The notes under the pieces: generated by a model
The model's input: only the letters and a program-made list of their open reading frames with translations
What the model was told of the DNA's origin: nothing
Database searches by the model: none
Assembly (NCBI RefSeq): GCF_000515275.1
Contig: NZ_KI911560.1
Coordinates: 1,240,001-1,304,000, forward strand
Source: Methylophilus sp. 5
GTDB taxonomy: Bacteria > Pseudomonadota > Gammaproteobacteria > Burkholderiales > Methylophilaceae
Direction of reading: 5' to 3'
Length of the DNA stretch: 64,000 nucleotides
Program-made: the position numbers and the translations under genes
Shown here: one piece after another, positions 21,630 through 33,176 of the stretch
Layout: each line of letters begins with the position of its first letter
Numbering within the stretch: the first letter of the stretch is position 1

Positions 21630-23069
21630 ATGGAAAATTTTTGGGCCTATTGTTTGCTCAAGTTCGAAAAAGAACTGTCAGCACAACAATACAATACCTG
21701 GATTAAACCCCTCAAAGCACGCGTCAATGGTGAGGCTGTGCAAATTGTTGCGCCTAACAAGTTTGTCATGCAATGGGTAAAAAGCAAGTTTTTCACCCGC
21801 ATTGCGACTATCGCTACCGAGCTATCTCCCACCGCAGTGGTAGAACTGATCGTGGATACCAGTGAACAAGCGGCCCCCACACCAACCGTCGCCGCCACTA
21901 AGCCGCAGCCCTCAGCACAACAATCCGTAGAAGCCATGGTTGAAGCCTATGGTGCTGGCGCATCACACGTACCGTCGCCGCCAGCCAGAGTCATTGATAA
22001 AAAACCTGTCAGCAATCGCGCCCCGGCCAAACATATCAAAGCAGAAAAAAGCAGTGGCCTCAATGACAGCTTTTTGTTTGATAACTACGTCACCGGCCGT
22101 GCCAACCAGTTAGCGCGTGCCGCGGCGATTCAGGTTGCTGGTAACCCTGGGCAGGCTTATAACCCCTTGTTTATTTATGGCGGTGTTGGCTTGGGTAAAA
22201 CGCACTTGTTACAAGCCATTGGTAACGAACTGAAAAAAGCCAAGCCAGAGGCCAAAATACGCTATCTGCATGCCGAGCGCTATGTATCTGACGTGGTAAA
22301 AGCTTACGAAAACAAAGCGTTTGACGAATTTAAGCAGCAATATCACTCCCTCGATTTATTACTGATTGATGATATTCAGTTTTTTGCTAAAAAAAACCGC
22401 ACTCAGGAAGAGTTTTTTTACGCCTTTAACTCTTTAATTGAAGAGAAAAAACAAATCGTCATCACCTGCGATACTTATCCTAAAGAGATCGTTGATATGG
22501 ATGAGCGTCTGCGTACGCGTTTTAGCTGGGGGCTGACGGTAGCAGTTGAACCACCTGAGCTCGAAATGCGGGTGGCCATTTTGCGTAAAAAGGCCGAAAA
22601 CCTGAAAATCAATCTGCATGAAGATGTAGCTTTCTTTGTGGCCAAGCAGATACGCTCTAGCGTACGTGAGCTTGAAGGCGCCTTAAACCGTATTATTGCC
22701 ATGGCTAACTTTACAGGCCATGCCATTGACGTCCATTTAGCCAAAGATGCCTTGCGCGACCTGATAGCGGTGCGTGGGCGCCAGATCACCATTGAAAACA
22801 TCCAGAAAACAGTGGCTGACTACTATAAGATTAAAGTCAGTGACATGTTTAGCAAAAAGCGTTCACGTAATGTGGCAAGACCACGCCAGGTAGCCATGTC
22901 ACTGGCACGTGAATTAACCAATCATAGCTTTCCAGAAATCGGTGAAGCATTTGGCGGGCGACATCACACCACCGTGATGCATGCCTGTGAAGAAATTGAA
23001 CAATTGCGATTAAATGACCAAACGCTGGCGCGTGATATTGGTTTACTAACGCAAGTGATTCGTGATTAA
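21630..23069 (+). CDS. dnaA: Chromosomal replication initiator protein DnaA
   Basis: 479-residue AAA+ initiator that binds DnaA boxes and melts oriC. Domain I is at residues 1-80 (FWAYCLLKFEKELSAQQYNTWIKPL). A variable linker follows, then the AAA+ domain with Walker A GGVGLGKTH, LLIDDIQFFAKK Walker B and the sensor regions. The C-terminal DNA-binding domain has the signature FGGRHHTTVMHACEEIEQL. Flanked by DnaA boxes on both sides and followed by dnaN and gyrB. Confidence 0.99.
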   Translation: MENFWAYCLLKFEKELSAQQYNTWIKPLKARVNGEAVQIVAPNKFVMQWVKSKFFTRIATIATELSPTAVVELIVDTSEQAAPTPTVAATKPQPSAQQSVEAMVEAYGAGASHVPSPPARVIDKKPVSNRAPAKHIKAEKSSGLNDSFLFDNYVTGRANQLARAAAIQVAGNPGQAYNPLFIYGGVGLGKTHLLQAIGNELKKAKPEAKIRYLHAERYVSDVVKAYENKAFDEFKQQYHSLDLLLIDDIQFFAKKNRTQEEFFYAFNSLIEEKKQIVITCDTYPKEIVDMDERLRTRFSWGLTVAVEPPELEMRVAILRKKAENLKINLHEDVAFFVAKQIRSSVRELEGALNRIIAMANFTGHAIDVHLAKDALRDLIAVRGRQITIENIQKTVADYYKIKVSDMFSKKRSRNVARPRQVAMSLARELTNHSFPEIGEAFGGRHHTTVMHACEEIEQLRLNDQTLARDIGLLTQVIRD

Positions 23070-23325
23070 AGCAATCATTAACCAAACAAAAGCTGTGGAT
23101 AAGTTGAGAATGAAGTGTGTTTAAATATTGCGTATAGACAAGATAAAATCGGTTTACAATATCAGCCACAAATAATGCATATTTAAAACGCAATTTATGC
23201 ACAAGCTAAAATAGTTGTAAGTCTATGAATTTAATTATTTTTTAGAGTTACCCACAAAAAAGTTGCACATTACTATTAGTCTTATCTTTTATATATTGAA
23301 ATAAAGTTATTAATCAGGTCAGGCC
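23070..23325. other. Candidate replication origin (oriC), dnaA-dnaN intergenic region
   Basis: 256 bp holding perfect DnaA boxes at 23094-23102 (minus) and 23195-23203 (plus, TTATGCACA). A one-mismatch box is at 23248-23256 (TTACCCACA). An A/T-rich stretch (about 23265-23320) that could unwind lies beside them. The placement between dnaA and dnaN is common. The rpmH-dnaA gap, with one box, is the alternative. Strand-composition data were not computed. Confidence 0.65.
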
Positions 23326-24429
23326 ATGCAAATCAAAATCAATCGTGAGGTATTGCTTAAACCCCTCAATAGTGTCACTGGCATCGTAGAGCGCAGACAT
23401 ACTCTGCCTATCCTTTCTAATCTGCTGGTAAACATCAAGCAGCAAGAAATGCATCTGACGGCCACTGATCTGGAAATGCAAATTTCGCTGAAAGTACACG
23501 GCGGCATAGAGGGCGAGTTAAGTACGACTATCTCTGCTAAAAAATTGCTGGATATCTGTCGTTCATTACCAGACAGTGCATCTATTGAAATGAATAACCA
23601 GGATAACCGCATCACGCTGAAAGCAGGCAAGAGTAGATTCAACCTGCAAACCTTGCCTGCGGCTGATTATCCGTTGATGAGTAAAGCCAGCGGCCAGAAC
23701 ATTACTTTGAATCTGGCGCAGTCAGAACTTAAACGCTTGCTGAAGCAGGTTGAGTTCGCTATGGCCCAACAAGATATCCGTTATTACCTCAATGGCCTGT
23801 TGCTGGAAGTCAATGGCGACCAGTTGCATGTTGTGGGCACTGATGGCCACCGATTGAGTTATACCAACACGACGCTGGATCAATCTTTTGAAAAAACCGA
23901 AGTGATCCTGCCACGTAAAACCGTGCTGGAACTGACCAAGTTACTGGATGAGCAATCAGACGCGCCGGTGGTGATCGATTTGCTCAATGGTCAGGTCAGT
24001 TTTGAATTTGGTGATATTCAGCTGATTAGCAAAGTGATTGATGGCAAGTTTCCTGATTACAACCGTGTGATTCCAACTGGTCACCAAAATACGTTTATGG
24101 TAAATCGTGTGGCGATTTTGAGCGCGTTGCAACGTGCTTCAATTTTGTCTAACGAAAAATACCGTAGTATTCGCATGGTGATCACGCAAGGCTTGCTCAA
24201 GTTGATTAGTACCAACACCGAGCAAGAAGAAGCAGAAGAAGAGCTTGAGATTGATTACAACCAGGTTGCACTGGATATCGGTTTTAATGTCACTTATCTG
24301 ATAGACGTACTCAACAACCTGAGCGATGAGCAAATTGAGTTTGCCTTTGCCGATGCCAATAGCAGTTGCCTGATTACTGCTGCCAGCGATACCAACTATA
24401 AATACGTTGTGATGCCAATGCGCATATAA
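23326..24429 (+). CDS. dnaN: DNA polymerase III beta sliding clamp
   Basis: 367-residue ring-forming processivity clamp; three repeated clamp domains of about 120 residues. The start MQIKINREVLLKPLNSVTGIVERRHTLPILSNLL and the C-terminus SNYKYVVMPMRI-type (here TNYKYVVMPMRI) are diagnostic. Located between dnaA and gyrB. Confidence 0.98.
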   Translation: MQIKINREVLLKPLNSVTGIVERRHTLPILSNLLVNIKQQEMHLTATDLEMQISLKVHGGIEGELSTTISAKKLLDICRSLPDSASIEMNNQDNRITLKAGKSRFNLQTLPAADYPLMSKASGQNITLNLAQSELKRLLKQVEFAMAQQDIRYYLNGLLLEVNGDQLHVVGTDGHRLSYTNTTLDQSFEKTEVILPRKTVLELTKLLDEQSDAPVVIDLLNGQVSFEFGDIQLISKVIDGKFPDYNRVIPTGHQNTFMVNRVAILSALQRASILSNEKYRSIRMVITQGLLKLISTNTEQEEAEEELEIDYNQVALDIGFNVTYLIDVLNNLSDEQIEFAFADANSSCLITAASDTNYKYVVMPMRI

Positions 24430-24440
24430 TGCACGCACCG

Positions 24441-24456
24441 TGTTTCACGTGAAACA
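24441..24456. promoter_or_regulatory. parS site 3, between dnaN and gyrB
   Basis: Exact TGTTTCACGTGAAACA, extended by CACCG/CGGTG flanks into a 26-bp perfect palindrome at 24436-24461. It is the only intergenic parS in the window. Confidence 0.95.
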
Positions 24457-24486
24457 CGGTGGGATGGATTATTAATCGTCTTTTAA

Positions 24487-26916
<2,430 letters not shown>

Positions 26917-26952
26917 CTAGTCGGCATGTTTAACTAGTTTGTTGTCTTAAAT

Positions 26953-26979
26953 AAAAAAGCGCCTCCAGGGCGCTTTTTT
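26953..26979. terminator. Intrinsic terminator after gyrB
   Basis: Perfect 11-bp stem AAAAAAGCGCC/GGCGCTTTTTT with a 5-nt loop, symmetric enough to work in both directions. Confidence 0.92.
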
Positions 26980-27203
26980 ATTATGAATATAGGCTTAAAT
27001 GACAATCTGCGATAGAAACGGCACGCGTAAAGTTGCTAATTTGTCTTTTAAGCGCACTCAGGCTGCATGTTTGTTAAAACACCACCCCTGTGTTGAGTGA
27101 TGAGCTGTTTGTGCGCTAGAGGTGCGTTGTGGTTGTTTTAAGTGCGTCAGGGTGTGACCACTACAAGCTAGGCTGACGTATGGTTTTATGCAAATGCGTT
27201 TAT

Positions 27204-28382
27204 TCACGAGTTGTGAGCGTTTAAATGTTGATACAAGCACCAGGCCAACAGGTTTAAACCATACATCAGCAACATGGCCAAGGCATAACCCAAGGCGTTG
27301 CCTAATATCAGCGGAATAAGCAAAGCTGAGATAACGGTAAAAATGATGGATTGCATAAAGCCCTGGATAGAAGCGGCCATGCCGCGTTTTTCCGGGAAGA
27401 TATCCAGCGCCAGTGTCATGGCACCTGGTAATAATAGCGTCAGGCCCAAGGTATAAAACAAAATAGGCAATACTGCCCACGGCACAGCAGGCACGGTGAG
27501 GGTGCAATAAGTGAGGTTTGCAATCGCGGCCAAGCCCATGAGCAGGTAGCTCGCCTTAATCATGGTGTGTGTAGCGACCAAACCAGCCAATTTGGAGGCA
27601 ATGGCTGAGCCGGTGATTAGTCCGATTACAATCGGGATAAACAGCCAGCCAAATTGCACTTCGCTCAAGTGCAACACCTTAAATACAAAGTCTGGTGCGC
27701 CTGCCACATAGACTAAAAAACCGCCGAAACCAAACCCAATGCTGCTGACTAGCGCTATAAATGGCACGTGGCTAATCACGGCCACATAGTTTTTGACTAG
27801 CAGCGCCGGGTGAAAGGATTGCCGTGCCGAAACGGGTAAGCTTTCGGGGAGTTTTAAATAGCATAACAATAGCCATACAGCCCCCAGCAAAGCTAAAAAA
27901 GCAAATGTCGATTGCCAGGCAAAGTATTGGTGTAACCAGCCGCCTAATAACGGCGCAATAGCAGGTGCGAGCCCAAACAACATGGTGACTTGTGAAATCA
28001 GTTTTTGCGCCTGAATGCCATTAAAGCGGTCACGAATGATTGCCTGGCCAACCACGGTGCCCGCACCCACAAAAAGGCCCTGACCACCTCTTAAAACCAA
28101 TAACCAACAATAGTTGTCAGTGAGCGCGCAGCCAATTGAAGTTGCTATAAATCCGATGAGCGAGACCAGCACAATCGGCCGTCTGCCAAAGCTATCCGAC
28201 AATGCACCATGGAACAACATCATGACCGTGAAAGTGAGCAGATATACGCTTAAACTTTGCTGGACCAAAGCCTGCGAAATGCCAAAGTGCGCTTGCATGT
28301 CAGGAAAAAACGGGAAGTAGGTGTCCGTTGTGAATGGGCCTAACATGGCTAAGCCGGCCAGGAGGATAACAAATAATTTCAT
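27204..28382 (-). CDS. Bcr/CflA-family multidrug efflux MFS transporter
   Basis: 392-residue membrane protein with about twelve hydrophobic segments. The MFS motif A region reads FHGALSDSFGRRPIVL, and TDTYFPFFPDMQAHFGISQALVQQSLSVYLL is the Bcr/CflA signature of drug-proton antiporters (bicyclomycin, chloramphenicol types). It is a single gene; the 220 bp between it and the gyrB terminator show nothing recognisable. The substrate cannot be inferred. Confidence 0.88.
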   Translation of the reverse strand: MKLFVILLAGLAMLGPFTTDTYFPFFPDMQAHFGISQALVQQSLSVYLLTFTVMMLFHGALSDSFGRRPIVLVSLIGFIATSIGCALTDNYCWLLVLRGGQGLFVGAGTVVGQAIIRDRFNGIQAQKLISQVTMLFGLAPAIAPLLGGWLHQYFAWQSTFAFLALLGAVWLLLCYLKLPESLPVSARQSFHPALLVKNYVAVISHVPFIALVSSIGFGFGGFLVYVAGAPDFVFKVLHLSEVQFGWLFIPIVIGLITGSAIASKLAGLVATHTMIKASYLLMGLAAIANLTYCTLTVPAVPWAVLPILFYTLGLTLLLPGAMTLALDIFPEKRGMAASIQGFMQSIIFTVISALLIPLILGNALGYALAMLLMYGLNLLAWCLYQHLNAHNS

Positions 28383-28447
28383 CAGTGTTTTTTAAAGAGG
28401 CGTTGCTGTGTTGAATGATTAGCCTATGGTTTTAATGGCTAGTTTGT

Positions 28448-29578
28448 TTATTTTTCTTCATCACGCACCAGGGTAAAGTGGGTAATTTCGGGCGGTACGC
28501 CCAGCCTGACCGGAAAGCCACTCCATAAAGCCGTGCCATTGCTCACATACAGTTGCATGCCGTTGACGTTGTATAGCCCCGAGACAAAGCCATGGTTGGC
28601 GTATTGGGTAATTAAACTGAGCACCGGCACCATGCCGCCATGGGTGTGGCCAGATAACTGCACATCTACCCCCAACTGCGCACTCAACGCAGTATTGTCT
28701 GGCCTGTGGTTAAGCAGAATAACAGGTTCGTCTGGCTGCACGCCTTGCAATGCAGCACGCACATCGGGTGCTGTCATGCCATATTTAATGGCGGTCGGCT
28801 CTGTTACCCCAGCCAGCACCAGTGTGTCGTCACCGGCATGCAACCTCACATGCTGGTTTAACAATAGCTTAATGCCCAATTGCTGCAATGCAGGTATCCA
28901 GGCTTGGGCATCAAAGTAATACTCATGGTTGCCCAAAATACCATACACGCCATATTGCGCATGTAGTTGCCTGAGTGGCGCAATATCGGGTTGCCGTGCT
29001 TGGGTGCTGCCATCAATAAAGTCACCAGTGATCACGATCAGGGCCGGGTTTAAGTGATTGGTTTTTTGCACCACTTGCTGTACCCAGTCACGCCCAAACA
29101 ATTTACTGATGTGGGTATCGGTGATTTGCACAAAGGTGAATCCATCAAAGCCGGGCGGCAGCTGTTTGATTTTTAGCTCAACATATTTCACCGCAGGCAC
29201 TCTGGTTGCGTTCCACACGCCCAAGGCAGAGGTGCCAATAAAAAACAAGGTGATAAACGCGGCAAGCGTGGGGGATTGCAGGGGGGGTATTTTGTACCTT
29301 AACACCAGCCATGCCAGTACTCTGAGCAGGTCGCTCACCAGTGACCAGAACAAAATAAGCACAAAGGTGAAAAAGCCTACGCCTAATAATGCGGCGATCA
29401 GGCGCGGGATTTCAGGCGAAAAAACCTTGCCAAAAAACAGGCTGCTAAATAAATGATGATTTGCAATCAGAAACAATAAAACTGCTGCGCTTAGCTTGAA
29501 AAAACGGTTCAGTGTTAAAGGTAATACAAATCGCCACAGCACATAAAGAGAGGCGACAACGCTATAAATGTGGAGCAT
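28448..29578 (-). CDS. Membrane-anchored metallophosphoesterase (YkuE-like)
   Basis: 376 residues. Three to four N-terminal hydrophobic helices (about 1-135) are followed by a calcineurin-like phosphoesterase domain with the full metal motif set: QITDTHISKLFG, VITGDFIDG, LGNHEYYFD, LLNHRPD and LSGHTHGG. The active site probably faces the periplasm. Relatives act on lipid-linked phosphates or UDP-sugars, but the substrate here is unknown. Transcribed alone. Confidence 0.88.
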   Translation of the reverse strand: MLHIYSVVASLYVLWRFVLPLTLNRFFKLSAAVLLFLIANHHLFSSLFFGKVFSPEIPRLIAALLGVGFFTFVLILFWSLVSDLLRVLAWLVLRYKIPPLQSPTLAAFITLFFIGTSALGVWNATRVPAVKYVELKIKQLPPGFDGFTFVQITDTHISKLFGRDWVQQVVQKTNHLNPALIVITGDFIDGSTQARQPDIAPLRQLHAQYGVYGILGNHEYYFDAQAWIPALQQLGIKLLLNQHVRLHAGDDTLVLAGVTEPTAIKYGMTAPDVRAALQGVQPDEPVILLNHRPDNTALSAQLGVDVQLSGHTHGGMVPVLSLITQYANHGFVSGLYNVNGMQLYVSNGTALWSGFPVRLGVPPEITHFTLVRDEEK

Positions 29579-29762
29579 AAGTTGGCTTTAAGGTTTCCGA
29601 AACGTGATCCACTGCAATCGGTTTGTTTAATGGATCTAGTTTAAAAGAGGGTGTGTGATAAAAATGCAGTGGCCGTATTATGCGGCTGCAGTCGCTGGCT
29701 TGTTTAAGCCCAAGCGTACACGATGAATACAGACAGCCCGTTTGCCTGGCGCGTTCACTTTT

Positions 29763-30530
29763 TTATGCCAATATAAATTGCCTGATGCGCTGACATACGT
29801 GATTGAGCGCCGGCTGCCCAGGGGCAGTTAAAGGCTGGGCGCTGTCATCTAGCCTGCGCACTTGCACCGGCACACCTGCTAGCAGCAGTTTAGACGCATA
29901 AGCCTCGGCCTCATCGCGTAGCGGATGCGCATGACTGGTCATGATCAGCGCCGGCGCCAGCCCGGCCAAGCGACAAGAGTTCACAGGCGACACATACGGG
30001 TGCATGGCATCGCTGGCGGCGGTGACATAGTCTGCCCAGGCGCGGCGGCAGGGCAGATTATCTGTTGCGCCCATCGATTTAGAGGTTTGCAATGCATCTA
30101 GCATCGGGTTAATGAGTATTTGGCCTGATAACTGCGACTGCTGTTTGCAATGCATGGCCCGGTCACGGGCCAGCATGGCGACCACTGCCGCCAAATTGCC
30201 GCCCGCATGTTCACCCGCCACAAATATTTTTTTGCTATTGGCGCCTATGCGCTGTGCATTGTCAGCCACCCATCGTAGCGCCGCAAACGCCACTTCAATG
30301 GTGGCCGGAAACTGCACGCTGGGCGCTAGTGGATAATCCACGCAAACCACAATCATCTGCTCAGCCAGCGCTGTCGCCAGTGGATAAGCATCCTCAATAT
30401 TGCCGCTGTTAAACAACCCGCCATGAAAATACAGCACAACGGGTTGTTTGTTTTTTGGCACCTGCTTGCCAAATACCTGCAGCGTAATTGGCTCAGCGGT
30501 AACAGTGGTTTTAAAACTGGTTGTCCACAT
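29763..30530 (-). CDS. Degenerate alpha/beta hydrolase (HSL/acetyl-esterase type) lacking the catalytic Ser
   Basis: 255 residues with the oxyanion motif HGG (residues 36-38, VLYFHGGLFNSG) and CVDYPLAP, typical of the hormone-sensitive-lipase family. The nucleophile motif GDSAGG reads GEHAGG, with His108 where Ser is expected. The usual late HGF histidine motif is also absent (RLDDSAQPLTAPG). The HPLRDE acidic segment remains. The protein may be non-catalytic or use other chemistry. It starts 3 bp after the GST gene and ends an SDR-GST-hydrolase operon. Confidence 0.8.
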   Translation of the reverse strand: MWTTSFKTTVTAEPITLQVFGKQVPKNKQPVVLYFHGGLFNSGNIEDAYPLATALAEQMIVVCVDYPLAPSVQFPATIEVAFAALRWVADNAQRIGANSKKIFVAGEHAGGNLAAVVAMLARDRAMHCKQQSQLSGQILINPMLDALQTSKSMGATDNLPCRRAWADYVTAASDAMHPYVSPVNSCRLAGLAPALIMTSHAHPLRDEAEAYASKLLLAGVPVQVRRLDDSAQPLTAPGQPALNHVCQRIRQFILA

Positions 30531-30533
30531 CGT

Positions 30534-31169
30534 TTACAGTTTTGGGATTGCCATGCCGCGCTTTACCGCTGGCCGCTCACCAACTAATGTTAACCAGCGT
30601 TGTAACGAAGGCTTGGTTGCTAATGACGCTTTAAGCACGTCTTTAAGATACGATGTTGCGGCCAGTGCCCACGGGTAGCAGGCAATATCAGCAATCGAAT
30701 AATCCTCCCCGGCCAAATAAGCCTGGTTACTTAACTGCTGCTCCATCACCGTGAGTAATCTGTCTGCCTCTTCGGTAAAGCGTGCAATCGCCAACGGCGC
30801 TTTTTCTTCACTGCGCACGGCAAAAAATCCGAGCTGGCCCAGCATCGGCCCCAAACCGCTGGTTTGCCAATGCAGCCACTCAAAAGCGCTATAACGTGCC
30901 TGGCCTTGCGGGGCTAAAAACTGGCCGTATTTTTCGGCCAGGTAGGTCAAAATGGCACCGCTCTCAAAAATCACCACTGGGTCGCCATCAGGGCCTGAAT
31001 CCACAATGGCCGGGATCTTGTTATTGGGCGAAATCGCATTAAAGTGCGCCGAAAACTGCTCGCGCTTGCCCAGATCAACCGGGCTCACCGCATAATCGAG
31101 TCCCAACTCCTCCAGCATGATTGAAATTTTTCGACCATTGGGTGTAGCCCATGTGTATAAGTTGATCAT
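30534..31169 (-). CDS. Glutathione S-transferase, nu-class like (YfcG/YghU type)
   Basis: 211 residues. The N-terminal thioredoxin fold begins INLYTWATPNGRKISIMLEELGLDY. The TPNG motif is characteristic of YfcG-like enzymes with disulfide reductase activity, and NKIPAIVD with ESGAILTYLAEKYG forms the glutathione site. The C-terminal helical domain has DYSIADIACYPW. Lies between the SDR (19 bp upstream) and the degenerate hydrolase. Confidence 0.9.
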   Translation of the reverse strand: MINLYTWATPNGRKISIMLEELGLDYAVSPVDLGKREQFSAHFNAISPNNKIPAIVDSGPDGDPVVIFESGAILTYLAEKYGQFLAPQGQARYSAFEWLHWQTSGLGPMLGQLGFFAVRSEEKAPLAIARFTEEADRLLTVMEQQLSNQAYLAGEDYSIADIACYPWALAATSYLKDVLKASLATKPSLQRWLTLVGERPAVKRGMAIPKL

Positions 31170-31188
31170 TCTTGTTGCCTTTAAAAAA

Positions 31189-31938
31189 TTAACGTAAGCC
31201 GCCGCCCACCAGCAATTGCTCGCCAGTCAGCCAGTAAGAATCATCAGAGGCCAAAAACGCGGCTACCGACGCAATATCATTTGGCTGGCCGCTACGGCCC
31301 AATGGTGTTTGTGCCACATAGCCACTCTCCATCTCAGAGCCAATCACACCTGCCGTATGTGTGCCTTCGGTTTCTACCAGGCCAGGGTTTAAGGCATTGA
31401 CGCGAATTTTGCGTGGGCCCAACTCTTTAGAAAGCACGCCAGTAATAGCATCCACCGCGCCTTTGGTGCCTGTGTATACCGCGCTGCCAGGTGGCGTTAA
31501 ACGGCTCACCACAGAGCCAATATTGATAATGCTGCCGCCCTCAGGCAAATGTTTGGCTGCAGCTTGGCTAGTGAGCAACAAGCCAAGCACGTTAATGTTG
31601 AATTGTTTGTGAAAGTGTTCAGGGGTAATTTCATCAATGGTGCCGAATTCATAAATGCCGGAGTTGTTGACCAAAATATCCAGCTTGCCATAGTGGCTAA
31701 TGGCCGCTTCGATAATCGCCTGCGCATCAGCTGCTTCACTCACATTACCGCCAACCGCAATCGCTTTGCCACCAGCGGCAGTAATCTCTGCTACCACTTT
31801 TTCTGCACCCGCTTTGCTCGACAAATAATTCACCACCACCGCTGCGCCATCACGCGCAAAACGTTTAGCAATTTCAGCGCCTATGCCTTTAGATGCACCC
31901 GTGACGACTGCGACTTTACCTTCAAGTTTCTTGCTCAT
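31189..31938 (-). CDS. Short-chain dehydrogenase/reductase (glucose 1-dehydrogenase/FabG-like)
   Basis: 249 residues with the classical SDR layout: TGASKGIGAEIAKRFA for NADP(H), NNSGIYEF for the NNAG motif, and the catalytic Ser with Tyr-x-x-x-Lys in AVYTGTKGA. The C-terminus GGG is typical. First gene of the minus-strand operon and divergent from a LysR regulator, which probably controls it. The substrate is not predictable from sequence. Confidence 0.9.
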   Translation of the reverse strand: MSKKLEGKVAVVTGASKGIGAEIAKRFARDGAAVVVNYLSSKAGAEKVVAEITAAGGKAIAVGGNVSEAADAQAIIEAAISHYGKLDILVNNSGIYEFGTIDEITPEHFHKQFNINVLGLLLTSQAAAKHLPEGGSIINIGSVVSRLTPPGSAVYTGTKGAVDAITGVLSKELGPRKIRVNALNPGLVETEGTHTAGVIGSEMESGYVAQTPLGRSGQPNDIASVAAFLASDDSYWLTGEQLLVGGGLR

Positions 31939-32079
31939 AAAAATCTCCTAATATTTAAAAAGTGAAAGGTTGTTTGAAACTGCTGACCACTATAAATAAA
32001 TAAAAAATACAGATAAATCACCTAAATATGTAATCACTGTGCTAATTTATTGCACAATCAAGAGAGGTTAGAGGGGCTT

Positions 32080-33018
32080 ATGGATAGATTCGACACCATG
32101 CTGGCATTCACGCGCGTGGTAGAGCTGGAGAGCTTTACCAAAGCCGCACTATCACTCAACCTGCCCAAAACCACCGTCTCGGCCCAGGTGCTGGCACTGG
32201 AAAAACGTTTACGTGTGAGGTTGTTGCACCGCACCACCAGGCGCATCAGCGTCACCACTGATGGCGCCGCCTATTACGAGCGTGCCATTCGCTTATTAAA
32301 CGAACTAGAAGAAACCGAAGCCGCCCTCAACCAGGCCACCGCCAGTGCCAAAGGGCGCTTGCGGGTAGATGTGCCCACGCCGCTAGGGCGCTTGGTGATT
32401 ATTCCCTCACTGCCAGACTTTTTTAAACGCTACCCCGACATACAACTCGAAATCGGCTGCGACGACAGGCCGATTGATTTGTTAGAGGAGGGCGTCGATT
32501 GCGTCATCCGCATCGGCAACTTGTTAGATAGCAGCCTGGTCGCGCGCCGCGTAGGCACCATGCAATTTATGCTGGTCGCCTCGCCAGACTATTTAAAAAC
32601 CTACGGCACACCACAAACCCCAGACGACTTGCAACGCCACCAGGCCGTGCACTTCTTTTCATCCAAAACCGGCAAAGTGCGCAACTTCATCCTCGAGCAC
32701 GAAGGCGCCGAGCAAGAAATTCCCACCATACGCAAACTAGCTATTAATAATGGCGATGCCATTGTCGCCGCCGCGCTGGCAGGCATAGGCATCTGCCAAC
32801 TGCCCAGCTTTATGGTGCAAGGTTATTTAACCGAGGGTAAGTTAGAAAAAGTGCTGGGTGATTATGGCGCAGGGAGTTTGCCGATTAATGCGTTGTATCC
32901 GCAAAACAGGCATTTATCATCTAAGGTAAGGGCGTTTATTGAGTGGGTGGCGGAGTTGTTTAGTGAGTGCCGTTTGCTTCAAACCTCGGCCAAAAATGAG
33001 CAAGCAGGGCAAAAATAG
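32080..33018 (+). CDS. LysR-family transcriptional regulator
   Basis: 312 residues. N-terminal winged HTH (MLAFTRVVELESFTKAALSLNLPKTTVSAQVLALEKRLRVRLLHRTTRRISVT) and a C-terminal effector domain of the substrate-binding type. The ATG at 32080 was chosen because GAGAGGTTAGAGGGG precedes it; an upstream TTG at 32050 is also in frame. The 141-bp gap to the divergent SDR gene is A/T-rich and should hold the shared operator. Confidence 0.9.
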   Translation: MDRFDTMLAFTRVVELESFTKAALSLNLPKTTVSAQVLALEKRLRVRLLHRTTRRISVTTDGAAYYERAIRLLNELEETEAALNQATASAKGRLRVDVPTPLGRLVIIPSLPDFFKRYPDIQLEIGCDDRPIDLLEEGVDCVIRIGNLLDSSLVARRVGTMQFMLVASPDYLKTYGTPQTPDDLQRHQAVHFFSSKTGKVRNFILEHEGAEQEIPTIRKLAINNGDAIVAAALAGIGICQLPSFMVQGYLTEGKLEKVLGDYGAGSLPINALYPQNRHLSSKVRAFIEWVAELFSECRLLQTSAKNEQAGQK

Positions 33019-33176
33019 CAGTCTCTATTTAATTTGCTGGCGAATTGAGTACAACATCCAAATTGCAGAGGGTGTTTGTTTGATGCCAATAAGTTAATAT
33101 CTTGGCTGAAACGAGTTTAAGCTTTTATTAAGTAGTATGTGTGCTGAATCCTCAGCGATGGGTTAAGAAATAGAAA

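Noticed and set aside
27058..27507. 149-codon frame overlapping the 3' end of the MFS gene
   Set aside because: Alternative frame of the transporter extended into the gap; no ribosome site or known motif.
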